From positions 1 through 61,642 of the forward strand of contig JAFSZY010000035.1 of NCBI GenBank assembly GCA_017458845.1: a stretch of DNA of 61,642 nt, given 5' to 3'. This document shows positions 53,408 through 61,642 of the stretch, piece by piece (positions within the stretch are counted from its first letter, which is position 1; the number at the start of each line of letters is the position of its first letter). The notes below the pieces were generated by a model. That model was not told the origin of the DNA. It saw only the letters and a program-made list of their open reading frames with translations, and ran no database searches. A program made the position numbers and the translations under genes. This stretch comes from Ruminococcus sp. (GTDB lineage Bacteria; Bacillota; Clostridia; Oscillospirales; Acutalibacteraceae).

Positions 53408-56400
53408 TTATCCCGTATATTCGCTCCAGTTCTTGCCGTCTATGTCATAAATCATAACTCCGTCGGGAATTGTGAGGTCGGATGTCTGAGAGCGCCAGGT
53501 TCCCTCTGTAAAGATAACCATTGTAGCTCCGTCGGGGATTTCGGCCGCGAAAATATCACCGCCCACATTAACCATTTCGTTACCGGGCCACTCCATCATA
53601 TTTTTGTTTGCGTCTGACCAGAAATAGGCTTTAAGAGGCGTCCAGTTATAAGAATTGCGGCAGTAAACCATACGTTTAACGGACTGAGTCTCAGTCGGAT
53701 TTGTATCAGCAGGCTGCGTGGGATGTGTAGGTACAGCTTCGTTGTATTTTTCGCTCACACGGTTCTCCTTTGGATTAATACCGGCAAGCATACACTGGAT
53801 TATGTTCGCGTCCTTGATACTTACCTTTGTGTCATAATCGATATTGGCAAGAATCTCACCCAAGGCGCTGAGCTTCTTTATGTTAATAAGGTGGAACTGG
53901 ATAGCGGTTACGTCGTTGATGTTGACCTTTCCGTCCTCGTTTGAGTCGCCGTAATAATATGTTGTATCCACAGGGGATGTCGCGTCTGTGCCCGTCGGAA
54001 CTTCCGCGTCGGCATACTCCTTCCACGAGCTTCCGTCATAAATCATATTATTCCCGGGAATACTCAGGTCGCCTGTTTTGCTGTGACCGTTGTTGCTGAA
54101 GATACACATATCATTATCGCCCGGAAAGCTCGCCTTATAGACGTTATCCTTATACGGAGTCATAGCAACACCGGGCCAAGATATATCGCCCGAATTAGTT
54201 GAGGAATGCCAATAGTAAATGTATGGCGTTTCATAATTCTTCGCAGTATTGTCATAGTAAACCGTAGTCATTTTACCCGGGTCGGGTTGAGTTGTGGGCT
54301 CGGGAGTTTGTCCCGTATAAACCTCCCATTTGTCGCCCGCGAGTAAAATCATATTTGTCTCGTTGATGTCAAGTCCCTTGGCTTTGTCGCCGCGCGGATA
54401 TTTATTCGCGTCGCTTCCGCTGTTGAAGATTACCAAACCGTTTGTCAGCTCATCCTCAACCTCGTAGGTGTACAGTCCCAGCTCGGAATTATAAGTCATT
54501 TGTTTGCCGGGCCACTTTTCGTTCTGCACAACCGAGCCCGAGCTCTCGTCATAGACGTAGGCGTAAACATTGCTCCACTTGTAACGGGTGTTGTCAAAAT
54601 AAATTGTGGTTATAGCGTTGGGGTCTTTCTTTTTGAATGAAAAACTCTTTTCTAAGGTTTCCTCCGAATTAGTCGCACTGAGTGTTACATCAAATACTTC
54701 TCCGAGCCCTATGCCCTCACCTATTGTAAAAGTCTGACCGTCAACTACTCTGAACTGAGCTCCGCCGTTAATCGAAGCCATAGCGTAATCCGCTCCGCGC
54801 AGAGATACCGTAACCGTCTCACTGTCATAGAACGAATATACACCTTTGAGGTCCATATGAATGGTGGGCTGAGGCCCCTCGATGAGGATAGTGCCGTTTT
54901 CGCCGGAGTTAAATACAGCTTTGCCGTCCTGAACCACAGCGGTTGTGCCGTCATAATAGTTAGTGACGGTCTTGCCGTTGCCCCAGACTGAGCTGACCTT
55001 TACGGGAATGTTAGTGTTCTTGGGCGCGCCGATAACACAGATAACGCTGTCCGCCATATTGCCGTTGTCGTATGAGCGCATAAACGTGTAGCCCGAATCA
55101 GCGCTATAAGCGGAAATCTGCTGATGTTTACCCGCGCCTATACAGACGTGTTTGTTGCGGAACTTGCCGACCTTTTGCCAATGCTTAAGGACACTTTGGT
55201 CTATACTGCTCCAGTTCATATCGCTTCGCAGAGAGTGTCCGCTGCCGCCGTGTCCGTCAAAGCTCATACCTGCTACGGTGGAACGGTTAGTTTCATCGCC
55301 GTAGAAAATCTGTATCGCTCCGGGGAGAAGCTGAAACGCCGAGCCCTGATAGATTAAATCTCCGCGAGCAAGGTTGGAGTCGTGAGAAGAAATATATGTA
55401 AGAGCGTTAAAATTCTCCTGAGTGTTGATTGTGTCGGCATAGTGCTGATATGTACCGTTGATGTTGCTTAATCCCGGAACGCCCGAGCCTGAGAACGAGA
55501 AGTTTATCATCGAGTCAAATCCGCCCTCGGTGTAGTAAGAGCCGTATCCGAGCTTGTAGTCCCAGTGCTCGCCTGTCATCCAGAAGTCATCCTGCCAGTC
55601 AGCTCCCGGTTTTGTAGAGTTGTTCTGACGCCAGTTTTTGAGCGCGCTCACGCAGGAGGTTTTGAGCTTCTTCCATGAGGCTTTTTCAACGTGCTTGGCT
55701 GTATCACAGCGGAAGCCGTCAACGCCGTAGGTACTTACCCATTCGGACAGCCATTTTACGATATAGTTTGAAACTGTGTCGGAGCTTCCGTACTTGCCGA
55801 CCTTGGTGTTATATGTGCCTTCCTTCTGCCATTTGTTCTGGAGGATGGGAGGTAATGACACGTTTGAGCTCTGCTCTGTTTTAAAGTCGGGAAGTCCCGC
55901 GAGACAGCGTGTTTCATCGCTGCCGCCGCCCTCGCTGTAGCCGGGCAAGCCGCTGCGAACCCAGTCGGAGCCCCACCATCTTCCCCAGTCTGAGGCTGAG
56001 CTTTTGTAATCAACTGTGTCGTGGAGACCATTGACGTTAGTGATACGGTGAATATAGCTGTCCGCGCCCGCACTGTCGGTGATTGTACCGAAGTTGTACT
56101 GTTTCATATCAAGGAGCGTGTTATAACCCGCGTGGTTCATAACTATGTCCATAACTACACGGATACCGTGCGAGTGAGCGGTGTCAACCATTGTCTGGAA
56201 CTCCTGCTTTGTACCGAAGTTCGCGTCGGTCTCGGTATAGTCGAGGACATAGTAACCGTGATAGGAATAGTGGGCAAAATCGTTGCCCTCACCGGGAGTT
56301 ACATAGCCGTGAATCTGCTCGTAGGGAGCGGAAATCCACAGGGCGTTTACGCCGAGGTCGTCGAAATATCCCTCGTTGATTTTCTTGGTGATACCCGCGA

Positions 56401-56695
56401 AATCACCGCCGTGGAATGTACCGGGTGAAGTGTTCCAGCCCGAAATAGGCTGGCCGCTTGAATCGAGTGTACGTCCGTAGGAATGGTCGTTGGCGGTATT
56501 GCCGTTATAGAAACGGTCGGTCATAAGGAAATAGACCGAGGCGTTATCCCACGTGAAATCGTCCTCGCTTTCGAGCGGTGTTTTCTGATTGTAACCTGTG
56601 CTGTTTGAGGATGTAGCGGCATTGGCGGGCATTACGCAAATCGCCGCGCTCGCTACAAGAACAAGGCACAAGATTAATGATAAAACCTTTTTCAT
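53408..56695 (-). CDS. Secreted GH13 alpha-amylase with three CBM26-like modules and a dockerin
   Basis: 1095 residues from the ATG at 56695; GAGAGGAAG lies just upstream and overlaps an earlier in-frame ATG. Signal peptide ends near PANAA. GH13 barrel with nucleophile Asp331 (DGFRCDTAK), acid/base Glu376 (MTGEHW) and Asp439 (SSHDSN). Then three starch-binding CBM26-like modules (about 695-795, 808-895, 1007-1095), each with TTxYxDN..WPG patterns. Between the second and third lies a type I dockerin (about 912-977) with two calcium loops, DSNEDGKVNINDV and NIDYDTKVSIKDA. It should dock on a cohesin scaffold as in the R. bromii amylosome; internal placement of the dockerin is notable. Confidence 0.94.
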   Translation of the reverse strand: MKKVLSLILCLVLVASAAICVMPANAATSSNSTGYNQKTPLESEDDFTWDNASVYFLMTDRFYNGNTANDHSYGRTLDSSGQPISGWNTSPGTFHGGDFAGITKKINEGYFDDLGVNALWISAPYEQIHGYVTPGEGNDFAHYSYHGYYVLDYTETDANFGTKQEFQTMVDTAHSHGIRVVMDIVMNHAGYNTLLDMKQYNFGTITDSAGADSYIHRITNVNGLHDTVDYKSSASDWGRWWGSDWVRSGLPGYSEGGGSDETRCLAGLPDFKTEQSSNVSLPPILQNKWQKEGTYNTKVGKYGSSDTVSNYIVKWLSEWVSTYGVDGFRCDTAKHVEKASWKKLKTSCVSALKNWRQNNSTKPGADWQDDFWMTGEHWDYKLGYGSYYTEGGFDSMINFSFSGSGVPGLSNINGTYQHYADTINTQENFNALTYISSHDSNLARGDLIYQGSAFQLLPGAIQIFYGDETNRSTVAGMSFDGHGGSGHSLRSDMNWSSIDQSVLKHWQKVGKFRNKHVCIGAGKHQQISAYSADSGYTFMRSYDNGNMADSVICVIGAPKNTNIPVKVSSVWGNGKTVTNYYDGTTAVVQDGKAVFNSGENGTILIEGPQPTIHMDLKGVYSFYDSETVTVSLRGADYAMASINGGAQFRVVDGQTFTIGEGIGLGEVFDVTLSATNSEETLEKSFSFKKKDPNAITTIYFDNTRYKWSNVYAYVYDESSGSVVQNEKWPGKQMTYNSELGLYTYEVEDELTNGLVIFNSGSDANKYPRGDKAKGLDINETNMILLAGDKWEVYTGQTPEPTTQPDPGKMTTVYYDNTAKNYETPYIYYWHSSTNSGDISWPGVAMTPYKDNVYKASFPGDNDMCIFSNNGHSKTGDLSIPGNNMIYDGSSWKEYADAEVPTGTDATSPVDTTYYYGDSNEDGKVNINDVTAIQFHLINIKKLSALGEILANIDYDTKVSIKDANIIQCMLAGINPKENRVSEKYNEAVPTHPTQPADTNPTETQSVKRMVYCRNSYNWTPLKAYFWSDANKNMMEWPGNEMVNVGGDIFAAEIPDGATMVIFTEGTWRSQTSDLTIPDGVMIYDIDGKNWSEYTG

Positions 56696-56739
56696 TTCAA
56701 AACTTCCTCTCATTAATTTATATAAAATCTTTTTCCCTT

Positions 56740-58035
56740 TTAATCAAGAGCGACAAACTTCACATTATCGCCGAGATTTTTTGCCCACTTGCGGACAGGG
56801 GTGTTTTTGTAGCCCTTTACCGTGAGCTTGTTGTCGTATCCCGCCATAGCGGGCTCAGAACAAAAACCGATCGTTTTTATCTTTTTGCCAAACACAAGCT
56901 CCTTGAGGTCATCAATATAATCGAGATAAATGTAATCTATCTTCTTAACGCTGTTGGGAACCGTAAATGTCTTTTCACCGCGATTGCGCGGATAAACCAA
57001 CAGCTTTGTTTTGCTTTTGTTATACAACACACCCTCAAGGCTTGAAAATGATTTGTTGGCTTTGTTGACATTAATCTCTTCCAGAGATGAATCCACCGAA
57101 AGCTCCTCAAGGTTATATACACTGTTCATATATTCTCCCTTGACATTCAAAGCTGATGAAAGCTTGTTTACCGAATCGGGAATATTGACCGTGACTGTGT
57201 TGTTTGAAAACAGAGAATAGGCTGTCTTTACTGTTTTAGGAATATTAATTTTACTGCCCGAGTGATTCAGCGGAACAAAGAGCAGAACCGTTTTCTTCTT
57301 GTTATAAAGAACGCCGTTAACCGAGGAGTAGTAAGGATTATCCGGGCTTACGTTTATTTTTTCGAGGTCTCTTAGCGACTCAAATGTATCGATAACAATC
57401 TCCTTTACTCCCGATGGTATGGTAATCTTTTTTGCATCACCAATACCTTCACCATCGTCAAAGCTGGTGAAATATGTATCAACGCTTTCGCTTTCAGGAG
57501 AACAATCCAGATATCCGCCAAGTTTGATGACAGGTTTACCGTCTATTTTTTCGGGAATCTTTCCCGAATCGGGAGCCGATACAACTTCCACTCCATTTTT
57601 ATAATCACGGTAACCTATATCTCCCTTATATTTTGTTTTTTCATTATGCTTAACAGCGCGATTGTATTTTTTGTACAGCAAAGTTTCGAGAGGGTCGGTG
57701 AACCCGTAATAAGGAACCTCGGGGCAGCGTATTCTGGCATACTTGCTTTTGTAGGAATAATCAATCTTTTCTTTATCTTTTGACTTGGGTTTGGTTTCCT
57801 TAACAGATGCGTTAGATGAAACAACGGGTTGGGTAGGAGCCGCCTCGGTTTGCGTTTGAGATGTAACCTTTTTAGAGGATGTTTTGGAAGATTTTTTTGC
57901 CGTTGTTGTTTCGGTTACTGCTTCTATCGCAGCTTTTGTGGCAGAGGGCGTCTGCTTATTTGCAGTTTTTTCACCGCAAGAAGTTGTCATTATCAAAAGT
58001 ATCGCAAAAAGAATTATTGAGATATACTTTTTCAT
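56740..58035 (-). CDS. Lipoprotein with LRR_5-type repeats
   Basis: 431 residues from the ATG at 58035. Lipobox TTSC with lipid on Cys20, then a Thr/Ser/Lys-rich linker of about 60 residues. The rest resembles degenerate LRR_5 repeats with ITIPSGVKEIVIDTFESL and two VLYNKxKTxLLxxP insertions. The leader GAAGTTTTGAAATGAAAAA is shared almost exactly with the amylase gene 44 bases downstream, so both are likely one unit. A surface-anchored partner of the dockerin amylase is inferred. Confidence 0.85.
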   Translation of the reverse strand: MKKYISIILFAILLIMTTSCGEKTANKQTPSATKAAIEAVTETTTAKKSSKTSSKKVTSQTQTEAAPTQPVVSSNASVKETKPKSKDKEKIDYSYKSKYARIRCPEVPYYGFTDPLETLLYKKYNRAVKHNEKTKYKGDIGYRDYKNGVEVVSAPDSGKIPEKIDGKPVIKLGGYLDCSPESESVDTYFTSFDDGEGIGDAKKITIPSGVKEIVIDTFESLRDLEKINVSPDNPYYSSVNGVLYNKKKTVLLFVPLNHSGSKINIPKTVKTAYSLFSNNTVTVNIPDSVNKLSSALNVKGEYMNSVYNLEELSVDSSLEEINVNKANKSFSSLEGVLYNKSKTKLLVYPRNRGEKTFTVPNSVKKIDYIYLDYIDDLKELVFGKKIKTIGFCSEPAMAGYDNKLTVKGYKNTPVRKWAKNLGDNVKFVALD

Positions 58036-58071
58036 TTCAAAACTTCCCTTCATATTTTTTTAACAAATTAT

Positions 58072-59712
58072 TTATAATGTTTCAATAGCGTTAATCAACG
58101 GGGCAATAACTTGCTTTTTGCGGCTTACTACTCCTTTGAGGATTACGGACGACTCCGAGGGTTCAGCGTCAAACGCTGTCTGGACAACGCTCTTTGTATT
58201 CGCCCCCACAAACAGCAGCTCTGTGGACTCTTCAATTATGTTTGTCAGCATCATAAAGAGCATATCCGTACCCGAGTTAGGGAGCAGGTTTTCCATATAA
58301 GGGAGCATTTTCGCCTTAACCTTTTCGAGCTCCTTAGCGCTTACGCTTGTTACCTGAGAAACCGTCAGCGTGGTGCTTTCTGCCTTGAACTGCTTGCAGT
58401 CAATGTGGAAGATTTCGTCGGCGGTTTTCTTGCCGAGCTTGGAACCCGCGTTGAACATAGCGGTGGCGTACTTTTCGATATCAATGCCCGCGGTCTGAGC
58501 GAGGAACCTCGCCGTGCTCTCGTCAAGCTGAGTGCAAGTCGGGGAACGGAACATAAGCGTATCGGAGATGATAGCCGAGCAGAGAAGCCCCGCAATCGTC
58601 GGGGATATCGACTGATTGTTTTCGTTGTACATCATCGCGATTATAGTCGCTGTACACCCTAAAGGCTGATTGCGGAAGTAAATCGGGTTCATCGTCTCGA
58701 TGGAATCAATTCTGTGGTGGTCAATAACCTCTATAACTTCGCTTGAGCGTATGCCGTCAACCGCCTGTCCTTTTTCGTTGTGGTCGACGAGTACAACCTT
58801 CTGGCGCTCGATATTGAGCAGGTTGCGCTGGGATATCATTCCGAGATATTGATTTTCATCGTCAAGTATCGGGAAATAGCGTATTCTCACCTTGGACACT
58901 GCCGCCCTTACGTCAGTAACGAGGTCGTGCTGATTGAACGTCATTATGTTGTCCTTGCGCATAATGTGCTTTACAGGCACAGCCTGGTTAATGAGCTTGG
59001 CGCAGGTGTATGTATCCAGAGGCGAAACTATAACTGTACAGCCCGCCTCCTCGGCGATTTTTTTAATCGTTCGGCTGACTTTCGCCCCCAGTCCTATTAC
59101 GATACAGCCCGCGTTCAGCTCTATGGCGCAGAGCTGGCTTTCGTAACGGTTGCCGAGCAAGACCAAATCATTTTCTTCGATATACTCCTCCATAACATCG
59201 GGGTTTGCCGCCGCGACAACTACCTTCCCCTTTGAGAAGCAGGCGTCGGGGTCGCCCACGACAACTTCTCCCTGAAGAGTATCGGCTATGTTGCTGTAAG
59301 GAGTTTTAGCCTTAGAGAGGGCGCTCGCCCCCTGATCCTCCATATAGAATCGAGCCTGATCGCCGTAGGTGAGAATTCCCTTGATTTTTCCGCGTTTTGT
59401 CAGAATCGGAACAGTCTGAATGTCGTGGTCGCGCATATGCTCCCACGCGCGTTTGAGAGAAATCTGAGGGTCGATACCGCCCGTCTCACGAAACTGCACG
59501 TCTGAAACTGTGGGCTCGAGAGACTCCACAAGCTGAGGGATTTCAACACCGAAGTGCTCGAGCACAAACTCGGTTTCACTGTTGATTTCACCTGCACGGC
59601 AGGGGACGTACTCCTCCCCCGTCAGCTTGCTTTTTAAGTCAGCGTAACATATAGCCGAACAGATTGAGTCAGTATCGGGGTTTTTGTGTCCAATTACAAT
59701 AGTTGACTTCAT
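58072..59712 (-). CDS. ppaC: Manganese-dependent inorganic pyrophosphatase with CBS and DRTGG domains
   Basis: 546 residues, the long regulated form. The DHH catalytic domain is split: GHKNPDTDSICSAI at the N-terminus and DHHRID after residue 330. Between them lie two CBS domains and a DRTGG domain (about 70-300), which bind adenine nucleotides and tune activity. The C-terminal DHHA2 part ends with SRKKQVIAPL. It hydrolyses pyrophosphate in the cytoplasm. Complete and single in its context. Confidence 0.96.
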   Translation of the reverse strand: MKSTIVIGHKNPDTDSICSAICYADLKSKLTGEEYVPCRAGEINSETEFVLEHFGVEIPQLVESLEPTVSDVQFRETGGIDPQISLKRAWEHMRDHDIQTVPILTKRGKIKGILTYGDQARFYMEDQGASALSKAKTPYSNIADTLQGEVVVGDPDACFSKGKVVVAAANPDVMEEYIEENDLVLLGNRYESQLCAIELNAGCIVIGLGAKVSRTIKKIAEEAGCTVIVSPLDTYTCAKLINQAVPVKHIMRKDNIMTFNQHDLVTDVRAAVSKVRIRYFPILDDENQYLGMISQRNLLNIERQKVVLVDHNEKGQAVDGIRSSEVIEVIDHHRIDSIETMNPIYFRNQPLGCTATIIAMMYNENNQSISPTIAGLLCSAIISDTLMFRSPTCTQLDESTARFLAQTAGIDIEKYATAMFNAGSKLGKKTADEIFHIDCKQFKAESTTLTVSQVTSVSAKELEKVKAKMLPYMENLLPNSGTDMLFMMLTNIIEESTELLFVGANTKSVVQTAFDAEPSESSVILKGVVSRKKQVIAPLINAIETL

Positions 59713-59824
59713 AATATAACCTTTTCAAAAAAATTAGTCTTTGTTGTTTTAACCAATCTTTATCGTAAAAGTATTGTAACACATATATGCGTCAAAACGC
59801 AATATAAAAAAGCAAGAAAAACTA

Positions 59825-59853
59825 TTGACAAAACAAAATCTCGGGATTATAAT
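59825..59853 (+). promoter_or_regulatory. Consensus promoter of the TetR operon
   Basis: TTGACA (59825-59830), 17-base spacer, TATAAT (59848-59853). Both boxes are perfect. Confidence 0.9.
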
Positions 59854-59858
59854 AGCAT

Positions 59859-59892
59859 TATGCAACAAGTGTTGCATAATAATTGTTGCATA
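59859..59892 (+). promoter_or_regulatory. TetR-type operator
   Basis: TATGCAACA-AG-TGTTGCATA (59859-59878), a perfect 9-bp palindrome six bases after the -10 box, plus a third half-site TGTTGCATA ending near 59892. Autorepression by the gene that follows is the natural reading. Confidence 0.75.
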
Positions 59893-59911
59893 TTCAAAAG
59901 GGAGTGTCACT

Positions 59912-60535
59912 ATGCCGCCAAAAGCAAAGTTTTCAAAACAGGAAATCATTGAAGCCGCGGTAGGTATCACCAGAGAAAAGGGAATAGCCGCCGTAACCGC
60001 CCGCGAAGTCGGGGCAGCGCTGGGAGTATCATCCAGACCGCTGTTCACATACTTTGACTCGGTTGAGGATTTGAAGCGCGAGGTATATCTTTTTGCCGAG
60101 AACCTCTATCAGGACTATGTGAAGGCGGGCTTAAAAATGAAAATTCCCGCGCTCGGAGTCGGACAGAAGTTTATCAAATTCGCCAAGGATGAACCCGAGC
60201 TGTACAAATACTTTTTCCTCTCCCCTCCCGACGGCAAAAAGGGCAGCGCGATGGAAGGCTTGCGTCTCACGCAGGATTTGGTGAGAGAGTCGATAATGAA
60301 CATCTACAATATGGACGCCGACACCGCGGACAAGTTCTTCCGAAACCTGTGGCTTGTGGCGTACAGCTTTACTACACTGATTGTAACGGGCGACTGCCCT
60401 TACAGCGACGACGAAATAAGCTCGATATTCACAGAGTTCAGCCTGAGCATTTGCAAGGCGTATAAAGAAATCCCGGGACTACCCCAGGGTAATTATGACA
60501 AGGATAAAATTTTCAGAGAATTGGTTAAGCTATAA
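59912..60535 (+). CDS. TetR-family transcriptional regulator
   Basis: 207 residues from the ATG at 59912 (AGGGAG seven bases upstream); upstream codons lie inside the promoter and operator. The N-terminal helix-turn-helix is FSKQEIIEAAVGITREKGIA..VTAREVGAALGVSSRPLFTYF. The C-terminal ligand domain is unassigned. It lies first in a plus-strand operon with a VOC protein, an isochorismatase-like hydrolase and an effector-binding-domain protein. The palindrome in the promoter is the probable operator. Confidence 0.92.
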   Translation: MPPKAKFSKQEIIEAAVGITREKGIAAVTAREVGAALGVSSRPLFTYFDSVEDLKREVYLFAENLYQDYVKAGLKMKIPALGVGQKFIKFAKDEPELYKYFFLSPPDGKKGSAMEGLRLTQDLVRESIMNIYNMDADTADKFFRNLWLVAYSFTTLIVTGDCPYSDDEISSIFTEFSLSICKAYKEIPGLPQGNYDKDKIFRELVKL

Positions 60536-60554
60536 AACATGGTAAGGTGAGCAG

Positions 60555-60923
60555 ATGAAACTGAAAAATGTACTTATTGTTGTCAAGGATATAGAGAAAG
60601 CCGAGCAGTTTTATCATGACCTGTTCGGTCTTGATTTGGTTCAGAATAATGATGGTAATATGATTTTGACAGACAGCCTTGTCCTACAGGAAGAAAGATA
60701 TTGGAAGAAATTTTTGAACAGAGATATTATTCCGAAGAACAATGCCTGCGAGCTGTACTTTGAAGAAGCTGATATCGAAGGCTTTGCCCGTAAGCTCGAA
60801 AGCCTGTATCCCGACGTTGAGTATGCCAATCGGCTGATGACACACAGCTGGGGACAGACGGTTATCCGTTTCTACGATTTAGACGGTAATCTGATCGAAG
60901 TCGGAACGCCGATATCGATATAA
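60555..60923 (+). CDS. VOC-superfamily (glyoxalase/bleomycin-resistance-like) protein
   Basis: 122 residues, one complete vicinal-oxygen-chelate domain: MKLKNVLIVVKDIEKAEQFY..DLFGLDLV at the start and VIRFYDLDGNLIEVGTPI at the end. Glu of NLIEVG and a few others could bind metal. Substrate unknown. GGTGAGCAG precedes the ATG, 19 bases after the TetR stop. Confidence 0.85.
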   Translation: MKLKNVLIVVKDIEKAEQFYHDLFGLDLVQNNDGNMILTDSLVLQEERYWKKFLNRDIIPKNNACELYFEEADIEGFARKLESLYPDVEYANRLMTHSWGQTVIRFYDLDGNLIEVGTPISI

Positions 60924-60941
60924 TCATAGGAGGAACGAAAT

Positions 60942-61445
60942 ATGCAGATAAAAGCGCTTGTCGTGATCGATATCCAGAACGATATCACGAAACACTATAA
61001 AGATATTATTGAAAATATCAATGCCGCCGTTGAGTGGGCGGCGGAAAATGAAATGCAGATCGTATATATCAAGCATCACAACATTACTGCCGGTACGCGT
61101 ACCTTCAAGCCCGATACAAAGGGCGCTGAGCTGGCGCCGGAACTGAAGGTCGTGTCGGAGAATGTATTTGTCAAGACAAAAAGCAACGCTTTGACCAGCG
61201 AGGCTTTCCGCGAATTTATCAAGGCAAATGACATCAGCAAGTTTTATGTTATCGGAGCGGACGCCACCGCTTGTGTGAAATCGACCTGTTATAATATGAC
61301 GAAGGCAGGCTTTACCGTACACGTTATTTCAGACTGCGTGACAAGCTACGATTTGAAGAAGATGGACGAAATGCTTGCGTATTATCAAAAGAAGGGATGC
61401 GAAGTAAAAACACTCGCAGAAACCATCGGTTATAAAATAATGTGA
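60942..61445 (+). CDS. Isochorismatase-family cysteine hydrolase
   Basis: 167 residues. The D-K-C triad is present: Asp10 in VVIDIQND, a Lys at 78 or 80 in VKTKSNAL, and Cys111 in GADATACVKSTCYNM. Members hydrolyse isochorismate, nicotinamide or other amides; the substrate cannot be told here. TAGGAGG precedes the ATG. It sits in the TetR-led operon. Confidence 0.9.
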   Translation: MQIKALVVIDIQNDITKHYKDIIENINAAVEWAAENEMQIVYIKHHNITAGTRTFKPDTKGAELAPELKVVSENVFVKTKSNALTSEAFREFIKANDISKFYVIGADATACVKSTCYNMTKAGFTVHVISDCVTSYDLKKMDEMLAYYQKKGCEVKTLAETIGYKIM

Positions 61446-61463
61446 TAATAAGGAGAAATGAAT

Positions 61464-61642
61464 ATGAAACTCACTTACGAAAAGAAAGAAGAAATGACCT
61501 TTATCGGTTATCACACGGAGATTCGTCCCGAAGAAGGCTATGTCAAGTGTCCCGAATTCTGGGACAAGGCGTATAACGAAAAGTATGCCCGACTGTGGCG
61601 GACCATGAAGCCGGAAACGCCGATCGAGGAAGCGCTGTTGAA
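61464..61642 (+). CDS. GyrI/AraC effector-binding-domain protein (partial, runs off window end)
   Basis: 59 codons to the window edge without a stop. ATG at 61464 is preferred over 61458, because AAGGAG (61450-61455) is eight bases from it. KKEEMTFIGYHTEIRPEEGYV and PEFWDKAYNEKYARLW fit the start of a GyrI-like small-molecule-binding domain. Last visible gene of the TetR operon. Confidence 0.75.
   Translation, partial: MKLTYEKKEEMTFIGYHTEIRPEEGYVKCPEFWDKAYNEKYARLWRTMKPETPIEEALL

Overview
The window looks like a spore-forming, starch-degrading gut Firmicute close to Ruminococcus (Oscillospiraceae, R. bromii-like). The pointers are two sporulation genes (spoVAD, spoIIE), Firmicute-type ribosome binding sites, a dockerin-bearing amylase with starch-binding modules, and many BspA-type leucine-rich-repeat (LRR) surface proteins. 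These are family-level readings from the sequence; no database search was run.

Layout. 1-4.8 kb is chromosomal backbone: a DUF4143-type ATPase cut by the window edge, rplM-rpsI, a ROK glucokinase, a small lipoprotein, a small XRE regulator and three tRNAs (Met, Glu, Leu). 4.77-25.99 kb is, in my reading, one integrated mobile element. It is bounded by a 14-bp direct repeat of the tRNA-Leu 3' end and carries near-identical TGTCA-type arm sites at both ends. Its right side holds the mobility core: a possible Rep_3-like protein, a conserved small protein, a CRESS-type HUH/SF3-like Rep preceded by a hairpin origin, an FtsK/TcpA-like coupling ATPase, an excisionase and a tyrosine integrase. Its left side holds the cargo: four minus-strand units, each a secreted protein with a shared C-terminal domain followed at once by a short Cys-containing peptide gene. 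One of the four is a 2913-residue protein combining a beta-helix-like region, a lipase-like fold and LRR arrays.

26-44 kb returns to backbone: a membrane glycosyltransferase and its neighbours, rpe, a large protein resembling a P-type ATPase without the catalytic motif, rlmB, a PAP2 phosphatase, two uncharacterised membrane or lipoprotein genes, spoVAD, a VanW protein, a diacylglycerol glycosyltransferase with a flippase-like partner, and spoIIE.

44-58 kb is a starch/maltodextrin region. A solute-binding protein and two permeases precede a lipoprotein alpha-amylase, an MGMT-domain gene and an LRR protein; murE lies divergently. A second set has a large GH13 enzyme with three CBM26-like modules and an internal dockerin, beside an LRR lipoprotein. 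External amylases would release maltodextrins for the importer, and the dockerin implies a cohesin-scaffolded amylosome. No importer ATPase gene is present here.

58-61.6 kb holds a CBS/DRTGG inorganic pyrophosphatase, then a TetR regulator with a near-perfect promoter and palindromic operator heading a small operon (VOC protein, isochorismatase-like hydrolase, truncated effector-binding-domain protein).
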